Origin: CAYYFX01 sp046330135
GTDB taxonomy: Bacteria; ARS69
NCBI GenBank assembly: GCA_046330135.1
Contig: JAXLTI010000005.1
Coordinates: 1-64,000 of the forward strand
Length of the DNA stretch: 64,000 nucleotides
Direction of reading: 5' to 3'
A model generated the notes under the pieces. The model was not told the DNA's origin and made no database searches. It saw only the letters and a program-made list of their open reading frames with translations. A program made the position numbers and the translations under genes. This document shows positions 1 to 12,452 of the stretch, in pieces. The first letter of the stretch is position 1. Each line of letters opens with the position of its first letter.

Positions 1-1
1 G

Positions 2-1801
2 CAGGTGCGGGACGAGCTGACGATCCCGCGGCCGTGCATCGACATGCGCACGGTGGGACTGAACGCGGAATGGTCGCAGGAGCTGAAGCTGGAAGAGTCG
101 CTCGAGGAGTACGTGAAGGGCGCGATGCTCGTCGAGATGCTGCGCTCGAGCGGGCGGCTGCCGGTGGCGCCGGGGTTCGCGGACGTCGTCTACGACATGA
201 GCGTGGGCTACGACCTCGCCGGCATCCGGAGCGAGCGCGTGCAGACGTTCCTCCGCGGCATGCTCGACGCGCGCGCGCACGTGGATCGCCTCCGGCGCGC
301 GATCCCCGCGTCGCTCGCCTCGCTTCGCGATCTCGACTTCCCGCGCCGGCTCGCGGACACGGTGACGCTGAGCACGTTCCACGGCTGCCCGCCCCACGAG
401 ATCGAGCGCATCATGACGTTCCTGCTGCGCGATCTCGGCCTTCACGCGATCGTGAAGCTGAACCCGATGTTGCTCGGACCCGAGGACACGCGGCGCCTCC
501 TGCACGACGTCCTCGGCTACCATGACCTCCGCGTGCCCGACCGCGCCTTCGAGCGCGACACCACGTGGGACCAGGCGGTGGACATCGTCGGGCGCCTGCG
601 GGAGACGGCGCGGTCCGCGGGGGTCGGGTTCGGGGTGAAGCTGACGAACACGCTCATCGTGGAGAACGCCGGCGGCTTCCTGCCGTCCGCCGAGAAGGAG
701 GTCTACCTCTCGGGCCCGCCGCTGCACGTGCTCTCGATGGAGCTGGTTCGGCGTTTCCGTCGGACCTTCGGAGGGGAGCTCCCGATCTCCTTTTCCGCCG
801 GCATCGACCGCCGGAACTTCCCGGACGCGGTGGCGCTCGGGCTCGTGCCGGTGACCGTGTGCACGGACCTTCTCAAGAAGGGCGGGTTCGGGCGGCTCGG
901 CGCGTACCACGCGGAGCTCGCGAAGCGGATGGACGCGGTCGGGGCGAAGACCGTCCCGGAGCTCATTCGCGCTGCGTACGGGCAGGCGGCGTCGAACAGG
1001 CCGGTTGCAGCGGAGGCGAACGGGCCGACTGCGGCAAGCGGCTCGGCGGGCCGCGGGCGGGCGGGCGACGCGGCGGGCGAGCCGCTCTCGGCAACCGTGG
1101 TGCTGAACACGGAACAGTACGTGGAGCGCCTGCTCGCGGATCCGCGCTACCGGGCGGCGCACAACGAGAAGCCGCCGAAGAAGATCGGGAGCCGCCTGCA
1201 TCTCTTCGACTGCGTCACGTGCGATCTCTGCATCGCCGCCTGTCCGAACGACGCCATCTTCACGTTCACGCCTCCGTCGCCGGAGATCCCCATCGTGAAG
1301 CTCGGTCGCGCCGCGGGCGGGCGCCTCGTCTGGCGCCGCGAGGGCGACATCCGGCTCGGCGAACGACACCAGATCGGCGTCTTCGCGGACTTCTGCAACC
1401 AGTGCGGGAACTGCGACGTCTTCTGCCCGGAGGACGGCGGGCCGTACGTGGAGAAGCCGCGCTTCCACGGCGCGGCGTCGCGCGCTCGGGACGGGCGCAT
1501 GCGCCAGGGCTTCCACGCCGGGCGCGCCGCGGGCGTCGAGCGCATCGCGGCCCGCATCGACGGCGAAGACTGGACGCTCGAGGTCGTCGGCGATCGCTTC
1601 GATTGCCGGGGCCCGAAGTTCCACGTACGCTTCGACGCCTCCGATCCCGCGGGCACCGTGACGGGAACGGTGGACGTCGCGGCGGGAGAGGAGGCGGACA
1701 TCACGCGCCTGTTCGTCCTGGATGCGATCCGGCGGGGCGTCCTGGACGAGAGCGCGGTGAACCCCGTCGCGTCGTTCGCGGCGGCGAAGGAGGGCGCATG
1801 A
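2..1801 (+). CDS. ygfK: YgfK-like iron-sulfur oxidoreductase subunit (5' truncated by window)
   Basis: The reading frame is open to the left edge, so this is the C-terminal ~600 residues of a longer protein; E. coli YgfK is about 1,000 residues. Two ferredoxin-type clusters are visible: CVTCDLCIAACP near codon 405 and CNQCGNCDVFCP near codon 465, each able to bind a 4Fe-4S centre. The upstream part has the flavin/dihydroorotate-dehydrogenase-like look of the YgfK family. An Ala/Gly-rich linker (codons ~335-360) separates it from the Fe-S domain. YgfK is named a putative selenate reductase subunit, but it recurs beside Se-dependent xanthine dehydrogenase and is now linked to anaerobic purine catabolism. 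Its stop overlaps the ygeW start (ATGA), indicating coupled translation. The exact reaction is not known from sequence. Confidence 0.85.
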   Translation, partial: QVRDELTIPRPCIDMRTVGLNAEWSQELKLEESLEEYVKGAMLVEMLRSSGRLPVAPGFADVVYDMSVGYDLAGIRSERVQTFLRGMLDARAHVDRLRRAIPASLASLRDLDFPRRLADTVTLSTFHGCPPHEIERIMTFLLRDLGLHAIVKLNPMLLGPEDTRRLLHDVLGYHDLRVPDRAFERDTTWDQAVDIVGRLRETARSAGVGFGVKLTNTLIVENAGGFLPSAEKEVYLSGPPLHVLSMELVRRFRRTFGGELPISFSAGIDRRNFPDAVALGLVPVTVCTDLLKKGGFGRLGAYHAELAKRMDAVGAKTVPELIRAAYGQAASNRPVAAEANGPTAASGSAGRGRAGDAAGEPLSATVVLNTEQYVERLLADPRYRAAHNEKPPKKIGSRLHLFDCVTCDLCIAACPNDAIFTFTPPSPEIPIVKLGRAAGGRLVWRREGDIRLGERHQIGVFADFCNQCGNCDVFCPEDGGPYVEKPRFHGAASRARDGRMRQGFHAGRAAGVERIAARIDGEDWTLEVVGDRFDCRGPKFHVRFDASDPAGTVTGTVDVAAGEEADITRLFVLDAIRRGVLDESAVNPVASFAAAKEGA

Positions 1802-2961
1802 GGACGTGGGAGACGGGCGCGGCCGAGCGGCTCGCGCGCGTGGACGAGGAGGCGGTTCGCGGCCTCTGGGATCGCAGCATGCTGCTGACGAGCGAGTGGT
1901 CGCGCGCGGAGCTCGACGCGGTCTGCGGCCTGGCCGAGACCTTCGAGGCGCTCGATCTCGCGCGCGTGCGCACGCCCCTCTTCGCGAACGAGCTGTTCTG
2001 CGCGCTCTTCCTCGACGCGTCCACGCGGACGAAGTCGAGCTGGGCGGGGGCGGCAGCCAGGCTGGGCGGCGTGCCCGTCGTCTTCGACGGCTCCTCCACC
2101 CAGATCTCGCACGGCGAGACGGCGGAGGAGACGGGCGCCATGCTCGGGATGAACGCGCACGCCCTCGGCGTGCGGCATGATCTCATCCTCGGCGAGGGCA
2201 ACAAGTTCATGCGCGAGGCCCGTCAGGGGATCGAGACCTACCTGCGTCGCCACGGCGACGAGCGCGCGCTGCCCGTCGTGAACCTCCAGTGCGACATCGA
2301 CCACCCCACGCAGACGCTCGCCGACCTCTGCTGGCTCCGCGAGCGATTCCCCGAGGGGCTCGCCGGGCGGACGATCGCCGTCTCCTGGGCGTACTCGCCG
2401 AGCTATGCGAAGCCGCTGTCGGTGCCGCAGGGCTTGATCATGCTGCTGACGCGCTTCGGGATGAACGTGCGCCTCGCGAGCCCGCCGGGCTACGACCTCA
2501 TGCCGGCGTGCCTCGAGACCGCGGAGCGCCACGCCACGGAGTCGGGCGGGAGCTTCCGCACGTTCCGGTCGATGGACGAGGCGTTCACCGGCGCAGACAT
2601 CGTGTATCCGAAGAGCTGGGGTCCGTACGATCTGATGCTCGAGCGCGTGGAGGCGAACCGGGAGCGCGACGCCGCGCGCATGAAGGACATCGAGGGCCGC
2701 GCGCTCGCGCGCAACAAGGAGCACGCGGCCTGGATCTGCGACGAGCGGAGGATGTCGCTCACCCGCGCGGGGAGAGCGCTCTACATGCACTGCCTGCCCG
2801 CGGATATCGGCGCGGAAGTCTCGCCCGGAGTGATGGACCGCCACCGCTTCGACGTCGCTCGCGAGGCGAACAAGAAGGTGTACGTGGTGATGGCGCTCCT
2901 CGCCGCCGCGAAGTCGCGCGACCTCGTGCCGGCGCTGGCCCGGTGGGCCGAGGGCGCGTGA
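1798..2961 (+). CDS. ygeW: Knotted carbamoyltransferase YgeW
   Basis: 387 residues in the aspartate/ornithine carbamoyltransferase superfamily. The carbamoyl-phosphate loop reads FLDASTRTKSSW, an HPTQ motif (from DHPTQTLADL) supplies the second carbamoyl-phosphate contact, and YMHCLPAD is the HCLP motif. The DASTRTK form and the long HPTQ-to-HCLP spacing fit the knotted YgeW branch rather than OTCase. YgeW belongs to the gut-bacterial purine degradation gene set; its acceptor substrate is unsettled, and 2,3-diaminopropionate-derived or ureido compounds have been suggested. ATG start overlaps the ygfK stop, and its own stop overlaps the ygeY start (TGATG), so the three form an operon. A longer upstream frame exists but lies inside ygfK and is not coding. 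Confidence 0.9.
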   Translation: MRTWETGAAERLARVDEEAVRGLWDRSMLLTSEWSRAELDAVCGLAETFEALDLARVRTPLFANELFCALFLDASTRTKSSWAGAAARLGGVPVVFDGSSTQISHGETAEETGAMLGMNAHALGVRHDLILGEGNKFMREARQGIETYLRRHGDERALPVVNLQCDIDHPTQTLADLCWLRERFPEGLAGRTIAVSWAYSPSYAKPLSVPQGLIMLLTRFGMNVRLASPPGYDLMPACLETAERHATESGGSFRTFRSMDEAFTGADIVYPKSWGPYDLMLERVEANRERDAARMKDIEGRALARNKEHAAWICDERRMSLTRAGRALYMHCLPADIGAEVSPGVMDRHRFDVAREANKKVYVVMALLAAAKSRDLVPALARWAEGA

Positions 2962-4517
2962 TGGCGGGGCGCGCGGGGGATCCGCTGGATGCGGAGATCG
3001 GGAAGCTCGCGCAGAAGTACTCGGCGCTCGCGGTGCGGGTGCTGAAGGAGGCGATCCGCCTGCCCGCGGACTGGGTGGATCGATCGAAGGAGGAGGGCGG
3101 CGATCCCTCGTGCGGGCTTTCGAACCACGAGGGGCCGCGCCTCGAGTACCTGAAGCAGGTCATCCTCGAGATCGGCGCCGTGGATCGTTCGGAGGATGTC
3201 GCGTTCGACGCGTTCGGGAACCTCGTGTGGACCCTCGAGGATCCGGCGGACGGCGTGCCCCGCGAGGCGAAGAGCGTGGTGTGGCTGGACGGTCACGCGG
3301 ACACCGTGCGAGCGCTGCGCCACCGCTGGCACGAGACGATCGGCGGCGGAATCGATCCGTATCTCGGCCTCGTGGATCCGGCGCGGGTGGACCGCGCGTT
3401 CCTCGCGAAGGAGCTGGGCTACCTCCCGCCCGAGAGCGAGTGGGAGCACCTCGTCTGGGGGCGCGGTTCGGCGGATCAGCTCGGCGGGCTCGTGTCGCAG
3501 ATCGTGGCGTCGAAGATCCTGCGCGAGCTTCGCGAGCTGGGCGCGTTGAAGGGCGTGATCTGGCGCAGCCACGCCACGGTGGCCGAGGAGGACAACGACG
3601 GCGGCGGGCCGATGTACCTGGTACGCGAGGAGCTGCCGAGCTCCGGCGCGGACGCGATCCCGGACGTCGTGATCCTCACGGACAGCACCGGCTCCGCCAC
3701 GGAGGGTGCGGTGGGTATCTATCGCGGGCAACGCGGCCGCATGCAGATCGAAGTGCGCGTGACCGGGAAGAGCTGTCACGGCTCCATGCCGCACGAAGGC
3801 CGGAATCCGCTCGAGTACGGCTCCGCCATCCTCCTCGAGGCGACGGAGCAGGCGGCGAAGGGGGACGGCTTCGGCTCCGATCCCTTCCTCGGGCGCGGCA
3901 CGCGCACCGCGAGCTGGGCCACGCTCGAGTCACCGAGCGACTGCGCGGTTCCGGAGCGCTTCACGTTCCGCCTCGATCGGCGGCTCACGGCGGGGGAGGA
4001 TCCCTCGCGCGCGCTCGCGCAGATCGAGGGGCTGGCCGGCGTCGCGCGGGCACGGGCGGCCGGGCTCTCCGTGGACGTGACCGTGCCGCTCTATGCGGAG
4101 AAGACCTGGCGCGGCCGGCCCGCGAGCAACCCGCAGATCTACCCCGGGTGGGTGACGCCCGAGGAGCATCCCGCGGTGGCGGCCGCGGTGGAGGCGTACC
4201 GGCGCGTGGCGTCGCCGCTCGTCGAGAAGGACGGCACCGGCGGCGCGCTCCGGAAGGAGCCGCGCGTGGGCCGCTGGGTCTTCTCGACGGACGGCGTAGG
4301 CTTCCCGTCGCCGGCGGACGACGCCGCGCTCCGCGTGCCGGCGTCGAAGCGCTGGGTGCGGACGGGCCCGTTCCGCCATCCGGCCATGATCGGGATCGGC
4401 AGCGGGCTCGAGCAGAACACGCACAAGATCGGCGAGTGCGTGGACGTGAGAGAGCTGCCCGTGGTCATCGCGCTCCTGGCGCGGTTCCCGAGCCTCTATC
4501 GCGTTCGCTGCGCCTGA
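2961..4517 (+). CDS. ygeY: YgeY-type M20 hydrolase, selenium-metabolism linked
   Basis: 518 residues, M20 metallopeptidase/deacylase family. The first metal ligands are in WLDGHADTV (HxD), followed by VWGRGSADQLGG and the catalytic/metal glutamates in TVAEEDNDGG. A dimerisation lid with SCHGSMPHEGRNP gives a further His, and the last metal His lies in EQNTHKIGE. Members of the YgeY family next to ygeW and ygfK are thought to hydrolyse an amide or ureido intermediate of purine breakdown. At 518 residues it is clearly longer than the ~400-residue E. coli protein; the extra length is spread over insertions (for example codons 115-145) rather than an added domain. Start chosen at the TGATG overlap with ygeW. 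It ends only 13 bp from the convergent PLP enzyme gene. Confidence 0.85.
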   Translation: MAGRAGDPLDAEIGKLAQKYSALAVRVLKEAIRLPADWVDRSKEEGGDPSCGLSNHEGPRLEYLKQVILEIGAVDRSEDVAFDAFGNLVWTLEDPADGVPREAKSVVWLDGHADTVRALRHRWHETIGGGIDPYLGLVDPARVDRAFLAKELGYLPPESEWEHLVWGRGSADQLGGLVSQIVASKILRELRELGALKGVIWRSHATVAEEDNDGGGPMYLVREELPSSGADAIPDVVILTDSTGSATEGAVGIYRGQRGRMQIEVRVTGKSCHGSMPHEGRNPLEYGSAILLEATEQAAKGDGFGSDPFLGRGTRTASWATLESPSDCAVPERFTFRLDRRLTAGEDPSRALAQIEGLAGVARARAAGLSVDVTVPLYAEKTWRGRPASNPQIYPGWVTPEEHPAVAAAVEAYRRVASPLVEKDGTGGALRKEPRVGRWVFSTDGVGFPSPADDAALRVPASKRWVRTGPFRHPAMIGIGSGLEQNTHKIGECVDVRELPVVIALLARFPSLYRVRCA

Positions 4518-4530
4518 GACCCGAGGCGGC

Positions 4531-5916
<1,386 letters not shown>

Positions 5917-5926
5917 GGAGCGTGCC

Positions 5927-7434
<1,508 letters not shown>

Positions 7435-7438
<4 letters not shown>

Positions 7439-8649
7439 CCTCCCGGCAGCGCGGACATGCGCGCCCAGAGCCGCGGGGCCTCGCGCTTTGCGTCCGCGCG
7501 GATGGCGCCGACGTCCGCGGCGACGAGCTTCCCGTCCCTCACGACGACGCGCCCGCCGACCACGACGTGGCGCGCCGTGCCGCCCTCGAACGCCACCACG
7601 TCCGCGGCCGCGCCCGCGGCGAGCGGCGCGAAGGGGAGTCCGAAGCGCTCGGCGAGAAGATCGTGCCCCGCCGCCAGTCGGCGACGCGCGGCGCCGGCGT
7701 CGTCGCGTTGCGCGGCGGCCTCCTCGAAGAGCGCCTCCTGCTCCTCGTGCATCCTCGCGGGGAATCCGTCCGTTCCGAGCGCGACGCGCCGGCTCGCGGC
7801 GAGCGCGCCCGGGTAGCCCACTCCGTTGGACCGATTCGACCGCGGATTCTGCACGATCCAGAGCCCATGGTCCTCCGCCGCCTTCACTTCGTCCACCGTC
7901 AGATGCACGCCGTGCGCGAGGATCGAGCCCTCGGGGAGCGCGTCGAGCTGAAGGAGGCGCTCGAGCGGCCCCGCGTAGCCGCGACGTCGCGAGTCGTCCA
8001 CGTCCGCGCGATCCTCGGCCACGTGCACGTGAACGACCGCGCCGCAGCCCTTCGCCAGGGCGGCGGCGTCGCGCAGGGTCTCGTCGGACACCGTGAACGA
8101 CGCGTGCAGTCCCACGGCGCCCCGGACGAGCGGCCGCGCGTTCTCCCCCAGGAAGCGGCGGCATTCCGCAAGGCCCCGGGCGGCCTCGGCGCGTCCGCCG
8201 TTGCGCTCGGTGGCGCCGAAGCAGAGGACGGCACGCAGACCCAGCTCCTCGCAGACGTCGCCGAGGACGTCCAGGGAGCCTTCGAGGAACGCCGGCGACT
8301 CGTGATGATCCGCCAGCGCGGTCGTTCCCGCGAGGAGGGCTTCGGCCACGTACAGCCGCGCGGAGGCGCGAAGCGCCGGCTCGTCGATGGCGCGATCGAG
8401 TCGCCACCAGACCCGCTCCAGGATCTCCAGGAAGCTCGCGGGCGCTCGCGAGGGGGCCGGCATGTCGAGAGGGGCGAGGCCGCTGTAGAGGTGCGTGTGC
8501 GCGTTCACGTGTCCGGGGAGAAGGCGCGCCTTCGGGCAGGCGAGCGAGGGAACGTCCTCCGGGGGCGCGCCGCGCCCGAGCGCGGCGATGCGGTCGCCCT
8601 CCACGAGCACCCACGTTCCTTCGACGTCGGGGCCGAGCGCGAGCGTCAC
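7435..8649 (-). CDS. ssnA: SsnA-like aminohydrolase (amidohydrolase family)
   Basis: 404 residues of the metal-dependent amidohydrolase superfamily. The HxH metal pair is in GHVNAHTHLY, a further His in VVHVHVAED, another in AHGVHLTVDE, and the final Asp in ALGTDGFPA. These fit the SsnA/TrzN/guanine deaminase group. SsnA-type genes sit beside ygfK and Se-dependent xanthine dehydrogenase and are implicated in opening or deaminating purine-derived rings. The start is GTG at 8649, overlapping the xdhD stop as GTGA; no ATG is available nearby and the next residues are the family's short N-terminal beta strand. Slightly shorter than E. coli SsnA (about 440 residues). Confidence 0.85.
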
Positions 8650-11267
8650 CGGGCGCCTCGCAGGCGCCCGACCGTCATCGCCTTCGCGGCGGGCGAGTCC
8701 TTCATGGGCAGGGTGGTGCGGCGCAGGCCGTCGAACGCCCAGAGCGCGGCCGCCACGGCCGGCGCGGTGGGCACGAGCCCGATCTCGCCCACGCCCTTCG
8801 CGCCGAAGGGCCCCTCGGGCTCCGGCTCCTCCACGAGGATCACCTCCACCTCGGGCATGTCGCTCGCGCGCAGCACGCCGATCTCGCGCAGCTTGAACGT
8901 CACGGGCATCCCGTTCTCGCAGGGGAGATCCTCGGTGAGGGCGTACCCGAGGCCCATGTGGACGGAGCCTTCGATCTGGCCCTCGCAGAGCGTGGGGTTC
9001 ACCGCGCGACCGACGTCGTGGGCCGCCACGAAGCGCTCCAGCTTCCCCTCCGCGTCCAGGATGCAGACCTGCGTGGCGTAGCCGAAGGCGGTGTGGGTCT
9101 TGATGCGCGCGGCCGCCTGGCCGGGCGCGGTGGTGTCGTCGATGAGCACGTCGGCGGCGTAGACGCGCCCGCCGAGGTCCGCGAGCGCTCGGCCGCCGTC
9201 CAGGTCCGCGCGGAGCTTCGCCGCCGCGCTCGCGACCGCACGCCCGCCGAAGAGCGTGGCGCGCGAGCCCGTGGTCTGCCCGCAGCCGAGCGCGTACGTG
9301 GAATCCACCCTCGGGCGGAAGACGGACGCCGAGAGCCCCGTCACTTCCACCGCGCACTGGATGAGAACGGTGAGAAGGCCTTGGCCCATCTCGGTGTAGC
9401 CGTTGTAGAGCGAGACCGTGTCGTCCTCCTCCACGACGAGCCGTGCCATGCCCCATTCCTTCGCGCCGTTTCCGATGCCGGAGTTCTTGAGCCCGCACGC
9501 CACGCCCACCGCCTTGCCGGCGCGCTTCGCCTCGTCGTAGCGCGGCTTCACGGCGAGGAGCGTCTTCTTGAGCCCCACGGATTTCTCGAGGATCTGTCCC
9601 GTGGTGAACATCTTCCCGACCTCGAGCGCGTTCCGCCAGCGGATCTCCCACGGATCCAGCCCGGCCTTCTCTGCCAGGAGATCCATGCAGCCTTCCATCG
9701 CGAAGTGCGCCTGGTTCGCGCCGAAGCCGCGCATCGCTCCGCTCGGCGGATGGTTCGTGTAGGCCGCGACCGACTCCACGTCCACGGCGGGAACGTGATA
9801 CGGCCCGCAGGCGTGGCCGCCCGCGCGCTCCAGCACCTTGCCGCCCACGGAGGCGTACGCGCCGGAGTCCCCGATCATGCGCGCGTGCACGAACGTGAGG
9901 AGCCCGTTCGCGTCGCAACCCGCCTCGTAGCGCATCGTGATCGGGTGGCGCTTCGGGTGCAGGCGAATGGACTCTTCGCGATCCAGCGTGAGCTTCACGG
10001 GTCGCTTCGTCATCCAGGAGAGGAGCGCGGTCTGCGCCTGGATCGACATGTCCTCCTTGCCGCCGAAGGCGCCGCCGTTCGGGACCAGCTCCACGCGCAG
10101 CTTCTCCTCGGGGAGGCCGAGGAAGCTCGCCACCTGGCGTCGATCGTCGAAGATGCCCTGGCCTTGCGTGTAGAGCGCGAAGCGCCCGTCCGGCAGCGGC
10201 TCCACGAGGCAGCTCTCGGGCTCCAGATAGAGGTGCTCGATGCGCTGCGTGCGCCAGGTCCCCTTCACGACGTGCGCGCTCGCGACGCGCGCCGCGTCCA
10301 GGTCGCCGCGGCGGATCACGGTCTTCGAGAGGAGGTTCGGGTGCTTCGGGTTCACCTGCGGCGCGCCCTCCCGGAGGGCTTCCTCGGGATCGAGCGTGGG
10401 CAGGAGCGGCTCGTACTGCACCTGCACGAGCTTCGCTGCCTCGCGCGCGACGTGCTCGCTCTCGGCGGCCACCGCCGCGAGAACGTCGCCGACGCAGCGC
10501 ACCTCCTCGCCGACGGCCACGAAGCCCGGCCAGTCCTCGTAGAGGAGGCCCACCCAGCGATTGCCGGGAACGTCGGCGGCCGTGGCCACCGCGAAGACCC
10601 CCGGCAGCTCGCGCGCCCGCGCGACGTCGATGCGCAGCACGCGGGCTCGCGCGTGCGGCGAGAGGACCACGGCGCCGTGCAGCAGGCCGGGGCGCTCGAG
10701 GTCGCACACGTAGGGTCGATCGCCGAGGACCAGCGCGTCGCCGCCGAAACGGGCGAGTCGGTCGCCCACCTTGCCGTCGAGCTGGGGCAAAGGGATCGGC
10801 TCGCCGCGACGCGCGGCCGCGAGCCGCTCGACCGCGTCGAGGATCTTCACGTAGCCCGTGCAACGGCAGAGATGCCCGTCGAGCGCGCGCGCGATCTCGC
10901 GCCGCGTGGGCGAGGGGTTCTTGTCGAGGAATTGCTTCGCGCGGAGCGCGATGCCCGGAATGCAGAAGCCGCACTGGAGCCCGCCCGCCGAGACGAACGC
11001 GTGCGCGAGCGTCTCCCGCTCCAGGGCGCTGAAGCCTTCGAGAGTCAGCACCGCGCGGCCGTCCGCGTGCGCGGCGGGCATCGCGCACGACACCTTCGGC
11101 TGGCCGTTCACGAGGACGCGGCAGCAGCCGCATTGGCCCTGCGGGCTGCAACCGTCCTTCGGCGAGAGGATGCCGCAGCGCTCCCGCAGCATCTCGAGGA
11201 GGCTCTCGCCCTCGCGGACGTCGACGGTCATGGCGCGGCCGTTCAGCTGGAAGGAGATCACGGGCAT
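8646..11267 (-). CDS. xdhD: Selenium-dependent xanthine dehydrogenase, Fe-S/Mo fused form
   Basis: 873 residues. The N-terminal ~160 residues hold two 2Fe-2S motifs: CSPQGQCGCCRVLVNG with its downstream Cys, and CGFCIPG followed by GHLCRCTGY. The rest is the molybdopterin-binding part, with GGAFGGKED, MRGFGANQ and GAKGVGEIG typical of the Mo site and catalytic Glu. There is no FAD domain in the polypeptide, as in E. coli XdhD. Expected to hydroxylate xanthine or another purine in the cytoplasm using a Mo cofactor with labile selenium; the partner FAD subunit and the maturation genes (yqeB, mocA) are not in view. Start at 11267 begins MPVISFQLNG; an upstream ATG at 11306 would add 13 atypical residues. 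A G-rich ribosome site precedes 11267. Confidence 0.88.
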   Translation of the reverse strand: MPVISFQLNGRAMTVDVREGESLLEMLRERCGILSPKDGCSPQGQCGCCRVLVNGQPKVSCAMPAAHADGRAVLTLEGFSALERETLAHAFVSAGGLQCGFCIPGIALRAKQFLDKNPSPTRREIARALDGHLCRCTGYVKILDAVERLAAARRGEPIPLPQLDGKVGDRLARFGGDALVLGDRPYVCDLERPGLLHGAVVLSPHARARVLRIDVARARELPGVFAVATAADVPGNRWVGLLYEDWPGFVAVGEEVRCVGDVLAAVAAESEHVAREAAKLVQVQYEPLLPTLDPEEALREGAPQVNPKHPNLLSKTVIRRGDLDAARVASAHVVKGTWRTQRIEHLYLEPESCLVEPLPDGRFALYTQGQGIFDDRRQVASFLGLPEEKLRVELVPNGGAFGGKEDMSIQAQTALLSWMTKRPVKLTLDREESIRLHPKRHPITMRYEAGCDANGLLTFVHARMIGDSGAYASVGGKVLERAGGHACGPYHVPAVDVESVAAYTNHPPSGAMRGFGANQAHFAMEGCMDLLAEKAGLDPWEIRWRNALEVGKMFTTGQILEKSVGLKKTLLAVKPRYDEAKRAGKAVGVACGLKNSGIGNGAKEWGMARLVVEEDDTVSLYNGYTEMGQGLLTVLIQCAVEVTGLSASVFRPRVDSTYALGCGQTTGSRATLFGGRAVASAAAKLRADLDGGRALADLGGRVYAADVLIDDTTAPGQAAARIKTHTAFGYATQVCILDAEGKLERFVAAHDVGRAVNPTLCEGQIEGSVHMGLGYALTEDLPCENGMPVTFKLREIGVLRASDMPEVEVILVEEPEPEGPFGAKGVGEIGLVPTAPAVAAALWAFDGLRRTTLPMKDSPAAKAMTVGRLRGAR

Positions 11268-11452
11268 GGCCGAGCCCCCCGGGAGAGCGATCGCGCAACA
11301 GGGCACGATATCGCTACGTCGGCAGGCGGGGCAAGGCGCTGAACCGCTCGGGCAGGGTGGCCGCGACCCGCAACCCCTCCTTCCGTCGCGGCCCCGCGTC
11401 GTGGAGAATGCCGGCCAGTCGCCGATTCCTTCCCCTGTCCGAAGGAGCTTCC

Positions 11453-12358
11453 ATGATGAAGGGCCTCGCGCTCGGACTCGTCACTGCGGTGCGCCTCGTG
11501 CTCCCCGTCGTCGCAGCGGGGGGCCCCCAGACCCCCGTCGCGCCTCACGCGCCCACGGCGGCGGCCGCGCCCGCGGCGCCATCCGCCTCGGCCGCGCCCG
11601 CGGCGCTGCCCGCCGGGGAGGAGGGGGCGAAGGACGCGCTGGAGAAGTCGCCGCGTCACCACGAGTGGGTGGACGTGGCGATCCCCGGCTCCAAGACGAA
11701 GGTCGCGACGTTCGTGGCGTATCCGGAGCGCGCCGACAAGGCGCCGGTCGTGCTCGTCATCCACGAGATCTTCGGATGCACCGAGTGGGCGCGCGGCGTG
11801 GGGGATCGCCTCGCGGCGGAGGGCTTCCTCGCCGTCGTGCCGGATCTCATCTCGGGCCTGGGTTCGAACGGCGGCGGGACGGACTCGTTCAAGGCGAAGG
11901 AGGAAGTCCTCCGCGCGGTGCGCGATCTCCCGGCGGAAGACGTGACCGCGCGCCTCGATGCGGTGAGCAAGTGGGCGCGGAGTCAGCCGTCGGCGAGCGG
12001 CAAGGTGGCCACGATCGGCTTCTGCTGGGGCGGGACGCAGAGCTTCCGCTACGCCACGTCGCGTCCGGAGCTTGCGGCGGCCGTGGTGTACTACGGAACC
12101 CCGCCGGACTCGGGGATGGCGGCGATTCACGCGCCGGTGATCGGCTTCTACGGCGGCGACGACGCGCGCGTGACGGCCACGGTGGACTCGACCGCGATCA
12201 AGATGAAAGCGCTCGGCAAGTCGTACGAGTCGCACGTGTATCCGGGCGCCGGGCACGGGTTCCTGCGCGCGCAGGACGGTCGCAACGGCGCGAACATGAA
12301 CGCCACGATGCAGGCCTGGCCGGCCACGATCGCGTTCCTGCGGAAGATGCTCGGCTAG
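11453..12358 (+). CDS. Exported dienelactone hydrolase family protein
   Basis: 301 residues. A hydrophobic signal peptide (codons ~3-22) and a Pro/Ala-rich linker precede an alpha/beta hydrolase domain. The triad fits dienelactone hydrolases: nucleophile Cys in GFCWGG, Asp in YGGDDARV, His in PGAGHGF, with the supporting Glu in VIHEIFG. Expected to cleave ester or lactone bonds in the periplasm, though DLH-family substrates vary widely. Ribosome site GAAGGAG lies 5 bp before ATG 11453; a second ATG follows at 11456. It stands alone, divergent from xdhD across ~185 bp and convergent with the DedA gene. Confidence 0.85.
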   Translation: MMKGLALGLVTAVRLVLPVVAAGGPQTPVAPHAPTAAAAPAAPSASAAPAALPAGEEGAKDALEKSPRHHEWVDVAIPGSKTKVATFVAYPERADKAPVVLVIHEIFGCTEWARGVGDRLAAEGFLAVVPDLISGLGSNGGGTDSFKAKEEVLRAVRDLPAEDVTARLDAVSKWARSQPSASGKVATIGFCWGGTQSFRYATSRPELAAAVVYYGTPPDSGMAAIHAPVIGFYGGDDARVTATVDSTAIKMKALGKSYESHVYPGAGHGFLRAQDGRNGANMNATMQAWPATIAFLRKMLG

Positions 12359-12388
12359 GAGACTCGGCGGACGGGCGGATCCCTGCGG

Positions 12389-12452
12389 CCGCTCGACCGC
12401 TGAGCGTTCGCGCGACGGCGCGCTGGAGGCTCGGGCAAGCCGCTCGACCGCT
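12389..12452. repeat. Short direct repeat between dlh and dedA
   Basis: The 13-mer CCGCTCGACCGCT occurs at 12389-12401 and again at 12440-12452, with a partly conserved tail ending TTCG. The second copy overlaps the stop codon of the DedA gene on the minus strand. No hairpin with a T tract is evident, so it is not an obvious terminator. It may be a small local duplication. Confidence 0.5.

Noticed and set aside
565..1797. Long N-terminal extension of the ygeW frame
   Set aside because: It lies inside ygfK, has shadow composition (Arg/Gly-rich) and the family start matches the ATGA overlap at 1798.
8646..11267. Possible selenocysteine codon in the xanthine dehydrogenase
   Set aside because: The frame has no internal TGA, and selenium in these enzymes is a labile cofactor, not selenocysteine.
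12389..12452. Terminator between dlh and dedA
   Set aside because: The repeated 13-mers are direct, not inverted, and no T tract follows.
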